Shown here piece after piece: positions 1 through 11,074 of a DNA stretch of 64,000 nucleotides. Numbering within the stretch: the first letter of the stretch is position 1; each line of letters begins with the position of its first letter. The DNA is from Phaeotremella fagi (taxonomy: Eukaryota > Basidiomycota > Tremellomycetes > Tremellales > Phaeotremellaceae): positions 1,408,765 through 1,472,764 of the forward strand of contig BCHU01000006.1 in NCBI GenBank assembly GCA_001599715.1, read 5' to 3'. Below the pieces are notes generated by a model that worked only from the letters and a program-made list of their open reading frames with translations, was not told the DNA's origin and did not search any database. The translations under genes were made by a program, and so were the position numbers.

Positions 1-1841
1 AAATCAGAATGGCCAACATGTCAGCCGCTGAGAAATTGAAAGCTGAACTAGCCGGTGAAACCGTTGAACCAGAACCTGAGACGGAGAACATTGAAGTGGA
101 TGCTTCCGATGAAGCTGTAGAAACACTTCCTGATCCAGCGACGGTGGTAGCAACGACACCCGACAGTAAAGGAACCAAACGAAAAGCTGATGATGAAGAG
201 GATGACGATAACGATATCATCCCTGATGGAGATGATGGACTGGAAGCTCCACCTGATCCAGATGCTGATCAACCGATTTCAAAAAAGAAGTTGAAGGTCA
301 ATTCAGATGGGACTGTGGATTATGAAGATGATGTTAAGTGAGTTGCTTGTAAACTTTTGTGCTACGACATTCTGACCTCGCACAGACTCTGGGAACCAGG
401 ATACAGATCTAGATATTACGAAAAGAAATTCGGAGTTGAACTGTCGGATAAGGCGTTTTTGGCTGAGTAGGTTTTCTTTGTCCTAACTCGTAATCTAATC
501 GTGTACTTACACCCCCTTAGGATCACTCGATGTTACATCGAAGGACTTTGTTGGGTCTTGGAATATTATTATCAAGGTGTTCCAGCTTGGGATTGGTATT
601 ATCCATATCATTACGCACCTTTTGCTCAAGATTTTGAAAACGTTGGTGAATTGAAGATCGAATTCAATGTTGGAATTCCCTTCAAACCTTATGCTCAGTT
701 GTTAGGTGTTTTCCCAGCTGCATCGTATGTTCTCATTTTTTCCCTCCTGAACAGTCATCGCTGATCAGACGCAGTCGTATCCATCTCCCCGAACCTCTGC
801 AAGTACTTATGACTGAAGAAGATTCACCCATTATTGATTTTTACCCGTCGGACTTCGATATTGATATGAACGGGAAAAAGATGGCTTGGCAAGGTGTCGC
901 TCTTCTACCTTTCATTGATCAACATCGATTACTGGCTGCTCTTGAGAGTAAAGAAGATCTTTTGACGGAGGATGAGAAAAGACGGAACAAATGGGGCGAT
1001 AACGTCTTGTTTGTTAGTGAAGGGAATGGGCTGTTTGATCAATTCTGCGGTTTGTACACTTTGAAGGCAGCTACTAAAGTGAGTCACCAGTAGAAACCAC
1101 CAACTGACCCTTTAGCCTGTAAACATTGATGTCAAATTATCTCCAGGTGTGATCGGAGCTGTCCTGGCTGATCCAGCTTGCGTTCCGAATTCAGGACTTG
1201 ATTCGCCTATCCCATCAATCCCCGAATGTCCAGATCTTGAATCCAACGCCTCACTCTCAGTCAGATACTACTATCCTCGTCAAGCTCATAAACACAAATC
1301 AATTCTTCTGAGAGGATATAAACCGTCAATGCCAGTTCTCACTGAATCTGATAAAGAGAACACGAGACGTGGTGGACCACCACGAAGGGGTAGAGGTGGT
1401 TATTCAAATAACAGTGATCGAAGTGAAAGATCTGGACCTGGTATGGGACATGGTCGAGGTTCACGAGAATCTTCATCCTCATACCGAAATGGCCAAAACG
1501 GTAACGGTAACGGCAGTAGTTATCCGTCCTACGGAAACTCAAATCAAAGTCATGGTGGTCATTCAGGTTATGGCAATTACGGTGCACCTCCACCACCGCC
1601 AACTTATGGTGGATACGGATCTGGATCAAGTAATCCATATGCTTCGACACCATACGGTAACGGAGGTTATGGATATCAACCACCAGCACCTGCTTATGGT
1701 TATCAACCGCCTCCCAGACCTTACGGCGGTGCCTCGTATCCACCACCTCCTCAAGGTGGTTTTAATCCACCACCAAGACCTTATAATGGTAATCCTTACG
1801 CTTCGTTACCACCTCGACCACCTGGAGGGAGAAGGTATTAG
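1..1841 (+). CDS. RAT1: 5'-3' exoribonuclease 2, nuclear (3' part; 5' end outside window)
   Basis: Nuclear Xrn-family exonuclease that degrades 5'-monophosphate RNA and acts in Pol II termination and rRNA/snoRNA trimming (family knowledge). The frame is open to the left edge, so the N-terminal catalytic half lies outside. Exons read as 1-337, 386-466, 521-724, 775-1078 and 1116-1841, all with GT...AG introns. Conserved Rat1 blocks are visible: an acidic linker, [48 protein letters not shown] and LPEPLQ. The last about 170 residues are a low-complexity Gly/Arg then Gly/Tyr/Pro-rich tail, usual for fungal Rat1. It converges on the GH78 gene, with stop codons 126 nt apart. Identity is firm; exon ends are by eye. 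Confidence 0.93.
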
Positions 1842-1967
1842 GAAAGGGATAGAGGGAAACAGGATTTTTTGGGTTAAGCAACATTTTGAGTTTTTTTTTG
1901 TATACTTAGTGAAACTATTCATATATCAACTATCAATCATGCATAAGCTTTTGTACCTGTACAAAAC

Positions 1968-4687
1968 CTAAGGAGCGAATTCATCAGGCATCTTTGTTCC
2001 ACCAGGACTAGGAATAACTTTTGGTGGCCATCTTTCATCAGTCTTCCAATCGACAGTATAAGATTTAGAACCACTACCAACGACCTCCTCTACACCAGGT
2101 AAAGAAACCAAAGCAGTAGTGTTAGGAGGAACGATAATCTCCACCTCTAATTTAGTGTTATCGGGAGATAATCTCCAAGATAAAGAATAGAGACCATAGA
2201 TGGAATCGTATGTCGTCTTGGCTGATGTTATGGTACCACCTGGTCTGGGACGGATTAAGGCTTTCTTCCATCCTGGTTCTAATGGTGATAAACCGCCTAC
2301 GGAGCTGTGGAGGAAAGAGGCGACTGCTCCTAGAGCGTAATGATTGAAGGAGGTCATTTGACCAGGGTTGATTGAGCCATCTGGTAACATGCTATCCCAT
2401 CTTTCCCACTAACCACATCAATCAGTACGGAAACAATCCACACTCGACGAAAAAACCTACAATAGTCGTAGCCCCCATCGTAACAGGATATAACCAACTT
2501 GGATTAGATTTTTCTTGAATCATACGATACGCCAAATGAAGTAGCCCATTATCAGCCAACGTATCACAGATAATCGGCGTTCCAGCGAATCCAGTCGAAA
2601 TCCTAAATCCCTCCCATCGAGTTAGATGATCTAATCGTTCGATAGCTCTGGTCTTGGAGTCCAGGAGATCAAATTTAAGAGCTAGAGAGAGAGCCGTTTG
2701 GGTATCACTGACCAATCTACCTGAAGGGGTTACGTATTCGTCTTGAAATTGTTTTCTTAATTTTGAATATTCTTGAGAGAATTTCTCGTGTTCTTTGGTT
2801 TTACCTAGGAGATTGGAGATTTTGGAAACTAAACCCGTTGTATAAACTAGATAGGCGTTTGCAGCTAGATGAGTATCCGTTGCTCCGTGTGCTGGATATT
2901 CTGGTGGTGCTTTTGGATCCAACCAATCACCATATTGAATAACGTCTTCTTTCCAGAATCCATTAGAACCCCTCGGAACACCTTTCTCCAACCATGTAAC
3001 CATACTTTCGAATTGTTTATCTAATATCGATAAATCCCCGAAAGCAGTATACAAATCCCACGGGGTGATAGCGACGAGATCTGCCCAAATCGCATGAGCC
3101 TGCGTGATTTCACCTTTGAATTTCTCGACAAAGGGTACAGTAACCGGTGGAACTCCGTGATGATCGTTTTGTTCGGCTGCTACGTCTCTCATCCATTCAC
3201 CTAGGAATGAACTGGTATCGAAAAGATAGTTGGCTGTTGGGGCGAAGACTTGGAGATCTCCAGTCCAACCTTTTCTTTCATCTCTTTGGGGACAGTCTGT
3301 GGGTATGGAGACAAAATTACCGATCATACTCCAGACTACGTTCTCGTGGAGTCTGTTGATCATTTGATGGGAAGATTCGAATGTCCCTGTGCGTCGCATA
3401 TCACTTGAGATCACTATGGCTGTGAAGTCGTCCAGAGTGACGTTTTCAACACCGGTAACCTCGATGTATCTTGAGTGTCGTCAGCTCGAAATTCAGGACT
3501 GATGGAACCAAGACTCACCTGAACCCATGAAACGTGAATCGAGGTTCCCAACCTTTCGTCTTTCCACCCAAGTAAATCGTATTGGTACTCTTAGCAGTTC
3601 TCAAAGGTCTGGTTCCAAGTTCACCATGCTCCAAGACTTCAGCAGTTCTAATCACCATTTTATCACCACTGAAATCTTTCTCGACTCTCATCCATCCAAC
3701 TAAATTCTGACCGAAATCAACAACGATCTTCCCACTTGGTGTCTTGATCACCTCTACAGCTTTGACTTCTTGCACTTTTCTCACTGGAGGTGCATCTGGT
3801 GAAACCAATTTACCCTTCGGATTAGGTAAGATCTTGACTTTACCCAAAGATTTGGATTTCGAATCGACAGTGGACCAAGTTGGATCGTCAAGTTTTGAAT
3901 CGTATGTTTCACCGTCGTAGATTTCCGATGCTATAACTGGACCATCAAGATATTCCCAGCTCTCATCAGTTGTCAAGAGAACTTGATTATCGATTTCTAA
4001 TTGACCCAAAAACCCAATTTCTTCACCCCATAGATTTCTTCTACCAGGTCTACCTAATCGAGTTGCAAACCATCCTTCCCCGACATAAGCTCCAATAACA
4101 TTCTTACCGACTTTTATGTATCGACTAACGTCGTATGCTTGATAGTTCAAATAATGATTATAACTAGTCCAACCAGGTGATAAAACTTGATCTCCAATTC
4201 TTTGACCGTTAATTTCAACTTCATAAATACCTTGTGCAGTAGCGTATACAATAGCTGAAGATCCTAAAGAAGTAATTTCAAATTCTTTACGAACCTTGAT
4301 TGGTTTTTTGGTTTCTTCAAAGTCGATATTAGCTGGTGAACCAATTAATTTAGCTTTCCAAGCTGATTCTTCTAGTAAACCAACTTGAATCGTCAGTGAA
4401 GATGACCAAGGTGTTGTGGATTTGTTACCAATAGATTGGATTTTGACAATTGCGATTTCGCGAGATTTTAATGGATTCGATGGCCATGGTACCAAGGTGT
4501 TTTGGTTTGATTCAACTTGATAATTCTCTTCTTTACCGTTACGAGTTATAACGACGGTGTAAGATGTTTGTTGCCAATCCTTGATCTCGGTAGTGTTGAA
4601 TCTCCATGATAATCTTGGTTTGGGATTCCCGATCGCGAATCCAGATTCATGATGTTCAGCTTGAACTGCTGCTATAGATACTGACAT
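1968..4687 (-). CDS. alpha-L-rhamnosidase, glycoside hydrolase family 78
   Basis: Predicted to release terminal L-rhamnose from plant glycosides or polysaccharides. Exons 4687-3519, 3469-2461 and 2408-1968 give 872 aa. The N-terminal part shows the family opening (NPKPRLSWRF) and the carbohydrate-binding region with SPGWTSYNHYLNYQAYDV. The (alpha/alpha)6 catalytic part carries DCPQRDERKGWTGD, where the general acid is expected. The second splice joins GATTI to WERWDSMLPDGS, restoring the family motif near the active site, then SFNHYALGAV. No signal peptide or membrane segment is visible, so a cytosolic enzyme acting on imported glycosides is possible. A 42-nt intron-like segment (4780-4739) lies in the leader. 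No other rhamnose-pathway gene is adjacent. Confidence 0.92.
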
Positions 4688-4738
4688 GGTGTTGTTGGCT
4701 TTGATACGTGGTTTGCGAAGGACAGATGGATCCCATCT

Positions 4739-4780
4739 CTAAAGTCTTATAGTGTTTTTTACCAACACCAAATCACTTAC
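4739..4780 (-). other. probable leader intron of the GH78 gene
   Basis: On the minus strand a GTAAGT donor at 4780 and a CTTTAG acceptor ending at 4739 bracket 42 nt, about 50 nt upstream of the chosen ATG. Both signals match the splice sites of neighbouring genes. It is placed in the 5' UTR because the open frame upstream of the donor does not join in phase with the rhamnosidase. Confidence 0.45.
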
Positions 4781-5361
4781 CGGACCGACCTCCACTTGTA
4801 AATACCAATTCTCGGCATATCTTCATTCCAGCGTCACAAGATGAGGATGCCGGGTTCGAGGCTACCTCTAGTGTGGCATGCATTGATTCATCTGTCCAGA
4901 AGCTGTAGATGAGGTAGGCGACATCTTGGTGATGCTGTTAAATAATTGGTTGTGAAGGAGAACCTCTTACTGGATGATTAAATTCAAAAACAAAGATGAT
5001 AATCACCCTATTAATATACACATATAAATGTACGGTTCCCCCTTTCATCGGAGTTGTAATCCTTTATGGCCAGAAGTCAAGGCAGAAGGCTTTATGAAGG
5101 AAAAGTACCCAAGGGTGATGATGTGAAGTGAACAAGAAAAACAATACCAAAGGTGTAAAATGTACTCTTTGGATTCTAAGAAAGCTGGTTGTCAGATGTG
5201 CCGGTTTCTACAGTATGCCTTGTGCCTCTGCCTATAAGTAACATACTGTACATATTCTACTGACACTAATCATGATGGTACAACAAATAACCTTCGTTCA
5301 CTATTGGTATATACGTGTATCTCATTCCTCCGCTATTCCTCCACATCAAACCTCTTACACT
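4781..5361. other. gene-poor stretch upstream of the GH78 gene
   Basis: Promoter and leader of the rhamnosidase plus the 3' flank of the next minus-strand gene. The only unexplained signal is an open minus-strand stretch of about 50 codons, roughly 4781-4935. It is bounded by a TTTAACAG acceptor-like and a GTAAGT donor-like site and reads like protein (contains YLIYSFWTDESMHATLEVAS). It has no in-frame start or onward exon that I can find. The rest is AT-rich without recognisable features. Confidence 0.4.
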
Positions 5362-6288
5362 CTAATCTTCATCCCCTTCTTCCCCCCCTGTTGAGATTTC
5401 AGAACCTGAAGAAACCTTATCTGGAAATGAGCTGTCCCCCTCGGTACCCTCTGTCAAGATTTTTGAACATGAAGAAACCTTATCTAGAATTGACCTGTTC
5501 CCCTCAGTATCACCATCATCAGGTAAAACAAAAGCGCATGTGAGTCGTTTCTTATTAATGTCTCTGAAGTACCAATCTTCCGTTTCCGCATCTCTTATGC
5601 TGGTTCTTTCTAAACCACCACGTGAGGTCAACCACTCTTTCAAATTCCAACCATTGCTTTTCATTTTCGATTTCCAACGCTTGCTTTCAATTTTGTTTCT
5701 CAACTTTATTCGAAGCTTTCTGTCCTTCCATGTTCCATCATCAGCTTGCCTTTTGTCCCTTACCTCCTCGGACCTATCTTTCTTTGGATAATCCCCTGAC
5801 CAAATGAGCCTTTCCCGATTGATCCTTGTCTGACCGACTCTAGATCTACAAGCTTCGTATTTGGCAAGGAATTTAGGATTGAGAGTATTCTTGATACTCT
5901 CCCATTCTCGACATTCATCCCCATCCACCAGACTATCAAACGGGACTCTGTCTACACTGAGTACTCGGACGTTCATTGAGGACGGAAGTGATACTTTTGA
6001 GAACCCGTTGTTGGATGGAATTGACCAGGAACTATCTACAATTGTTGAATGATCATTGGAAGATGTACCACTTTTAACCTTATATTGGGTGCCCCACTTA
6101 TACATTCTGTCGAGGAGATGAATGTCCTCAGGGCTGTGAGAGGAACCATCAGTGAATTGAACGGTTGAACATGGACAAACATGAAAGGTGAAGTTTGAGT
6201 TGATGTCGGTGTCTTCATCAAGGTAGTGGAGGTCCATGGTAAAGTGACCTTGCTCTGTTAATGTTGATTTAGTTTGATTGCTGGTCAT
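5362..6288 (-). CDS. uncharacterised protein, family-X member 1 (308 aa)
   Basis: Single-exon gene I cannot assign to a named family. It shares a layout with two other genes in this window (7253-7879 and 51739-52422). The N-terminal half is probably beta-rich and holds RMYKWGTQYKVKS and SSMNVRVLS. Then come W-x-S/I and KFLAKYEACRSR, a charged helix of Lys/Arg/Glu, and a short C-terminal block WYFRDINKKRLTCAFVLP. The last about 45 residues are an acidic Ser/Gly/Glu tail with an imperfect internal repeat (DKVSSCSKILTEG and DKVSSGSEISTGG). No signal peptide, membrane segment or catalytic motif is visible. The ATG follows a TATA-like sequence by about 125 nt. Confidence 0.75.
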   Translation of the reverse strand: MTSNQTKSTLTEQGHFTMDLHYLDEDTDINSNFTFHVCPCSTVQFTDGSSHSPEDIHLLDRMYKWGTQYKVKSGTSSNDHSTIVDSSWSIPSNNGFSKVSLPSSMNVRVLSVDRVPFDSLVDGDECREWESIKNTLNPKFLAKYEACRSRVGQTRINRERLIWSGDYPKKDRSEEVRDKRQADDGTWKDRKLRIKLRNKIESKRWKSKMKSNGWNLKEWLTSRGGLERTSIRDAETEDWYFRDINKKRLTCAFVLPDDGDTEGNRSILDKVSSCSKILTEGTEGDSSFPDKVSSGSEISTGGEEGDED

Positions 6289-6410
6289 TGTGTTGTTTGT
6301 GGTTTGATTTCTGAAAGAGAAATAATTCTTGATGGAATCAATTGTGTTGTTGGCTTTTTGAATCTTTGTTGAAGATGATAGTTGAAAGAGGAAACAATTG
6401 GAATAATTTT

Positions 6411-6420
6411 CTTTTTTATA
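6411..6420 (-). promoter_or_regulatory. TATA-like element of family-X member 1
   Basis: Minus-strand TATAAAAAAG, about 125 nt upstream of the ATG at 6288. The third family member has a similar TATAAAAAG about 135 nt upstream of its ATG, which supports a shared promoter layout. Confidence 0.5.
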
Positions 6421-6492
6421 CAGTAAATAGTCTTCTGATCACAGTAATCCCCTCATTTCTTGTCCTTTATGTTGGCAAGTTTCCAATTGGGC

Positions 6493-6688
6493 AAAACAGG
6501 TTTCAAACTACTCTCCATTGTGGGTACAAATCAAGGCAAATGTTTCTAACCCGCTTTGACTAGTATTGTTGAGAGATCCTTTCATTGTACTTTGCTTGAA
6601 GACTTGAATCCATTGTCCACCACAAAAAGTGGGGTGAGTTTTGTCTATGTGTCAGAGCGCACTTTGACAAGCAAGCATAAAAGGGATT
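6493..6688. repeat. diverged direct repeat, copy 1
   Basis: About 195 nt starting aaaacaggtttcaaactact. It recurs immediately downstream with substitutions and small indels. Matching landmarks are CAGGTTTC(A/G)AACTACTC, ATTGTGGGT, GTTTCTAA, GTTGTTGAGAGATCCTTT, TCCATT, and (in both) the block before AAGCA(A/C)GCA(T/G)AAAAG. It is non-coding in both strands as far as I can see and lies in the promoter side of family-X member 1. Confidence 0.75.
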
Positions 6689-6875
6689 GAAACAGGTTTC
6701 GAACTACTCTTCTATTGTGGGTGAAAAATCAAGTCAAAGGTTTCTAATCATTTTGACAGACGTTGTTGAGAGATCCTTTGATCATTATCCATTCCGAAAG
6801 GTGGCGTGATTTCCATTTATGCAGCACCGTACAGTATCAGTCAGAGTCCAATTTGATAAGCACGCAGAAAAGAAA
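6689..6875. repeat. diverged direct repeat, copy 2
   Basis: Second tandem copy of the block at 6493-6688, beginning gaaacaggtttcgaactact. The first about 100 nt align closely with copy 1 and the 3' part less well. The close spacing of the two copies indicates local duplication, perhaps linked to the tandem family-X genes on either side. Confidence 0.75.
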
Positions 6876-7252
6876 CCTCACAGTCTCTGGATGGTTGCGC
6901 AGGTGAGAATAAATATTGCGCTTGGTTTTGGTTTGAGTCTTTCTCTACGAGGACGACTGAGTGTGTAGTTGTCTCTTACAACCAGACGTCTGCACTTCGT
7001 ATCTGAATATCCCCTTTGATTTCGGCCATTCAAGCTCCACGATATCTTCTAAAATATGTTTGGGGTCATCCGGATTTTGGATGATCACAAAAAGCGAAGT
7101 TCTGTGGAATTCACGTTCAAGTTTCAAAAGATTGGCTTAGGCAACGGTGACTACAGTATATCAAACATCAGATGCATCTAAAAATATCATTTTGAATCAT
7201 TCCGTCTCCTTCTTTATTCACCTCATCATCTTCGGAGTTGACATCCGAGAAT
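6876..7252. other. non-coding stretch between tandem family-X genes
   Basis: 3' flank of the 7253-7879 gene and distal upstream DNA of the 5362-6288 gene. A short minus-strand open frame of 60 codons (6945-7127) has no recognisable motif and no family-X signature, so I do not call it. Confidence 0.4.
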
Positions 7253-7879
7253 CTAGCTATTCTCGTGTTCGGAAACCACAATAGCGCATCTGAGTGACCT
7301 GTGACGGTCTTGAAAGAAATACTGATTTTCGAGTTGTCGGGAAGAATACAATAAATGGATATGACTATTAAAGAGAGATACCATAGTCGCCCACAAACCC
7401 AAACTCTGTTTATCCATAGCCTCATTGACCATACTTCGAACCTGTTGCTCTTCAGACAGAAGAAGATTGTACTCTTCAGTCTGCATATCGGAACCTGGTA
7501 CTCTGATCTCTCTCATTCGTTCTCTACCTGAAGTTCTTGCTTTTTCATATCTTCCAACGAGTTTTTGATCCAGCATCCATCCGAGACTTGCCCAGTTTCT
7601 CGTCTCTTGTGACAACGGAACTTGCTCGTCGCTGAGGACTCTGATTTCGATGTTGGAAGGGAGCACTGTTCCAAGGGTGTTATCGATTATGACGTTGTTC
7701 TTGACTTGGTAGGTCGAGCCTTTTTCGTACATTCGATTGAGTTTTCCAAGACTGATAATGGAGTTGTATGTCTTTGATGGACTGATCGGTTGTTCAAGGA
7801 CAAATTTATAATCTGTCTCATCGTCTTGTAGTTTGGTTATCTTCATATTGAAGGAGGATGAATTCTGCGTTGTGCTCAT
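7253..7879 (-). CDS. uncharacterised protein, family-X member 2 (208 aa)
   Basis: Tandem neighbour and apparent paralogue of 5362-6288, also intronless and on the same strand. Shared blocks are RMYEKGSTYQVKN, LPSNIEIRVLSDEQVP, W-A-S-L followed by LVGRYEKARTSGRERM, and the C-terminal YFFQDRHRSLRCAIVV. It stops a few residues after that block, so it lacks the acidic tail of member 1, and its middle helix is shorter. Function unknown: no signal peptide, membrane segment or catalytic motif was seen. No clear TATA element was found upstream, unlike the other two members. Confidence 0.72.
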   Translation of the reverse strand: MSTTQNSSSFNMKITKLQDDETDYKFVLEQPISPSKTYNSIISLGKLNRMYEKGSTYQVKNNVIIDNTLGTVLPSNIEIRVLSDEQVPLSQETRNWASLGWMLDQKLVGRYEKARTSGRERMREIRVPGSDMQTEEYNLLLSEEQQVRSMVNEAMDKQSLGLWATMVSLFNSHIHLLYSSRQLENQYFFQDRHRSLRCAIVVSEHENS

Positions 7880-8506
7880 TTCTAAAATCGTAGATACTGT
7901 CTTGCTCGGTCGTTCAAGAATAAGTTTGAAGTATGTTATTTAGAAGTTGAATTGGAAAGTTGAAAGTGAAAGGTGAATAGTACAGTAGGTTTCAGTGGCG
8001 AAAACATATTCATTTGAATTATTTTCCAGGAATCGAAGACAACATCTGATGGAGCTCCTTTATGAAGAACTAGCTCAAACCTTTGAGTGTGTTGGAGCTC
8101 GAAGAACCCTTTGTTATTGCAACAGCGTTAGCAGAAATGTGGCGAACCACCTGGAAATCGTGTGCCACTTTTCGTCTGCTTAACAGAAATCAACATTCCG
8201 GAAATTAGGGAATTTAAGACATGATTTGGGACTAGACTAGACTTGGATTCAGTATTGTGACGCTGTACGTCTATTTTTGGCTGGGTTAACAGGTATGATG
8301 ATGCTAGATTCAGGTGGTGCTCTGATAATACTCCTTAAAACATCCGAGAACGTCCCTTTTACCCACCGACATACCCGGCAATACTGCGCCGGTCGGTCTA
8401 TTTCTGTTCATCGTACTGTACTCGTACTGTAAGTGTTGGGAGAGAAAACTACATCTCATCTTTAACAATATCTCGACTAACAAGAGAAAGAAACAGAACA
8501 ATAGCA
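7880..8506. other. divergent intergenic region, family-X member 2 / GH5
   Basis: Promoters of the minus-strand family-X gene and the plus-strand GH5 gene. Short open frames exist on both strands but none resembles a protein I know. There is no clear TATA element. A run of CGTACTGTACTCGTACTGTA-like repeats lies about 90 nt before the GH5 start. Confidence 0.4.
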
Positions 8507-10484
8507 ATGACAATCCCACCATCTTCATATCTGAAAGTTCAAGGAACTGATATCACTCTCAATGGTGAACCCATCATCTTGAAAGGTGCAGGTCTGGGAG
8601 GATGGAGTGAGTCGAGGTTGCTTTTCTTGTAAGAGTATCTGCTAATGATCTTACTACAGTGAATATGGAAAACTTTATTGTGAGCTATTGGTTGATCAGT
8701 TATCATTAGTGCAACTAGCTGACTCGTCTTTATTAGACCGGATATCCAGGACATGAATTCCAAGTTAGAGCTGCTTTAAAGAAAACACTTGGTGAAGAGA
8801 AATACGAATATTTCTTTGACAAGGTGTGTAACAAACTCAAGTCCCAATCTAAACAGTTACTGAAATTTACTCATCTCTATGACAGTTCCTAGAATATTTC
8901 TTCACTGAATCTGACGCTACATTCTTCGCGTCTCTAGGATTAAACTGTATAAGGTTACCAGTAAACTACCGACATTTCGAAGATGACATGAATCCCCGAG
9001 TTATCAAAGAGAGTGGATTCAAACATCTCGATAGGGTTATTGATTTATGTTCTAAATATGGGATTTATACGGTTATTGATTTACATGCTGCGCCTGGTGG
9101 TCAGAATATCGATTGGCACGCTGATGCTGGTAGTCATCAAGCTCAATGTGAGTGAAAGTCTTCATATGTTGAAGGTATTGGAAACTAACTCAAAAATTTA
9201 GTCTGGAATCATAAAGATTTCCAAGATAGAACTGTGATCATCTGGGAAGCTTTGGCTAAACATTATAAATCAAACACTTGGGTTGCTGGGTATAATCCAT
9301 TAAACGAACCAACCGACGAAGAACATACTCGATTATTAGATTTCTACGTTCGTGTAGAAAAAGCTATCAGAGCTATTGATCCTGACCACATTTTGTTCCT
9401 TGAGTGAGTGATTTGTCCTGTTAAATGATACCGTCACTGATTTGCGTTTAGTGGAAAGTAAGTCTTTGGGATATTTCTGTAGCTGGTGGTAAGAAATCTG
9501 ACATCGTGTTCAGCACTTTCGGAGCAGATTTCAGTAGATTCGGTGAACCATTACCAAATTCAGTTTATGCTTGTCATGATTATTCAAGATACGGTTTCCC
9601 AAATCCGCCAGCTGAATTCACTGTAAGTCAATCGTTATGACAATCGAAACATCACTGATAAAGAGGAATTACTAGGGAAGCAAAGACCAAGTTGAATACC
9701 ATGAAAGATCGTTCGGAAGAAAAGTCGAATACATGAAGAAAATCGGTGGACCCATTTGGAGTAAGTGTTTCCTCAATCACATAGCACAATATGATATACT
9801 GATAACGAACGACTAGATGGAGAGTTCGGACCAGTTTACCAAAATTCCGAAGATGGGATTGCAGATTGGGAAAGAATCAATGAATCCAGGTACAACGTCC
9901 TCAAAACCCAGCTCGAGATCTACGCCAAATCCAACGCAAGTTGGTCAATCTGGTTATACAAAGATATAGGTTTCCAGGGGATGGTGTACGTAGGCGAAGA
10001 AACCAGTTATATCAAATTATTGAAACCGTTCCTAAAGAAGAAGAAGGTATGTACTCAACCTCTCATCAACATTACTCAACAGGTTTTGATTAAAAACCTC
10101 ATTTTAGGCACTAGCAGCAGACGAATGGGGATGCGACGACCAAACAGTTAAAGACATTTTCGATCCTCTAGAAGCCTGGTTCATCGAACACACTCCATCA
10201 ATCAAAACACGTTATCCACCAACTTGGAAACCATCCATCAAAATCGCCAGGTTGGTCAGGAACATCCTGTTGTCAGAGGAATTGGTCGATGAATACGCTG
10301 CTTATTTCGAGGGGAAAACTTTGGAGGAATTGGATGAGTTGGCTAAAAGTTTTTCGTTTGGTGAGCTCGGCTGTAATCTGATTTGGTGATGTTTTCTGAT
10401 TCATGTGCTTTTTTAGAACAATGTAAACAACGAACTCAACTCAACGAGATTTTACATCTTGATTCTGAAAGATCTAAAAAGTAG
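8507..10484 (+). CDS. glycoside hydrolase family 5 protein (exo-glucanase/cellulase-like), cytosolic type
   Basis: Retaining beta-glycosidase with a TIM-barrel fold. Exons read as 8507-8606, 8660-8679, 8737-8823, 8886-9147, 9202-9403, 9452-9457, 9514-9622, 9676-9760, 9817-10046, 10108-10360 and 10417-10484 (473 aa). Motifs are LKGAGLGGW at the start, NCIRLPVNYRHFE, YTVIDLHAAPGGQN, the acid/base Glu in YNPLNEP, LFLDGNTF, and the nucleophile Glu in WNGEFGPVY. No signal peptide or membrane anchor is visible, so it probably acts inside the cell. The substrate cannot be fixed from sequence; intracellular beta-glucosides or glycolipid sugars are possibilities. The sixth exon is only 6 nt. Confidence 0.9.
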
Positions 10485-11074
10485 AATCCGAGGGTCTGTC
10501 TGTTGAGTGTGATGAGGCTAGTTGACAAAAATGATTCTCTATCGTAATTCTTGTAATGATATTGATTGATGCAAATCACTTGAAATTGATTCTGAACACG
10601 ACGAGTTTATGCTAGATACCTACAGTACAACCAAACTTGGGAACGTTCAGCATAAACCTTCAAAATGATATTCTGCTCGCCACCAAAGATTTATATCGTT
10701 TTCGTGCAAATGACCGAATCAAACAGAATGATATAATTGTGTTACATATGAGTGTGCTTGATTTCCAACGTTGTATGGAAAAAAAAAGATTTTAAAGGAA
10801 AAAGAACAAAAATAGGAACAAAAAGAAGAATGACAACTAATGGGAGAAAGAAAACAGAAATATTCAATGAGGGAATAAAATAATGAGTATTGGTTTTTTA
10901 AAAAAGGAAAAGGAGAAAAGAAATATCCACTGATGACTCTGAACCTCGTTAAGAATGATTTTTTACATGTTGAGAGAGGAGAAAATGTAATTAATTTTTG
11001 AATTGGCTTTTTTCGGTGAGAAGGAAATCCTTGATTGTCCCAAAAAAAATGGTTAGTGGTCGTGTTCCAGACCC
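10485..11074. other. convergent 3' flanks of GH5 and REG1
   Basis: Stop codons of the two genes are 590 nt apart. The sequence is A-rich on the plus strand (many AAAAAG runs around 10780-10920), consistent with 3' UTRs. No open frame of note. Confidence 0.4.

Noticed and set aside
1369..1971. 200-codon open frame overlapping the RAT1 3' end, rich in His/Val/Ile
   Set aside because: It is the shifted frame of the Gly/Tyr/Pro-rich RAT1 tail. The composition is what frame-shifting such repeats produces, and no motif is present.
1968..4687. GH78 rhamnosidase as part of the right-hand catabolic cluster
   Set aside because: It lies about 50 kb from the cluster with many housekeeping genes between, so no linkage can be claimed.
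4848..4862. GGTTCGAGGC, resembling a tRNA T-loop
   Set aside because: No matching acceptor, D or anticodon arms within 80 nt on either strand.
6688..6706. GGTTTCGAACTACTC in the duplicated block, tRNA-like
   Set aside because: The copies differ at key positions and no cloverleaf can be drawn around them.
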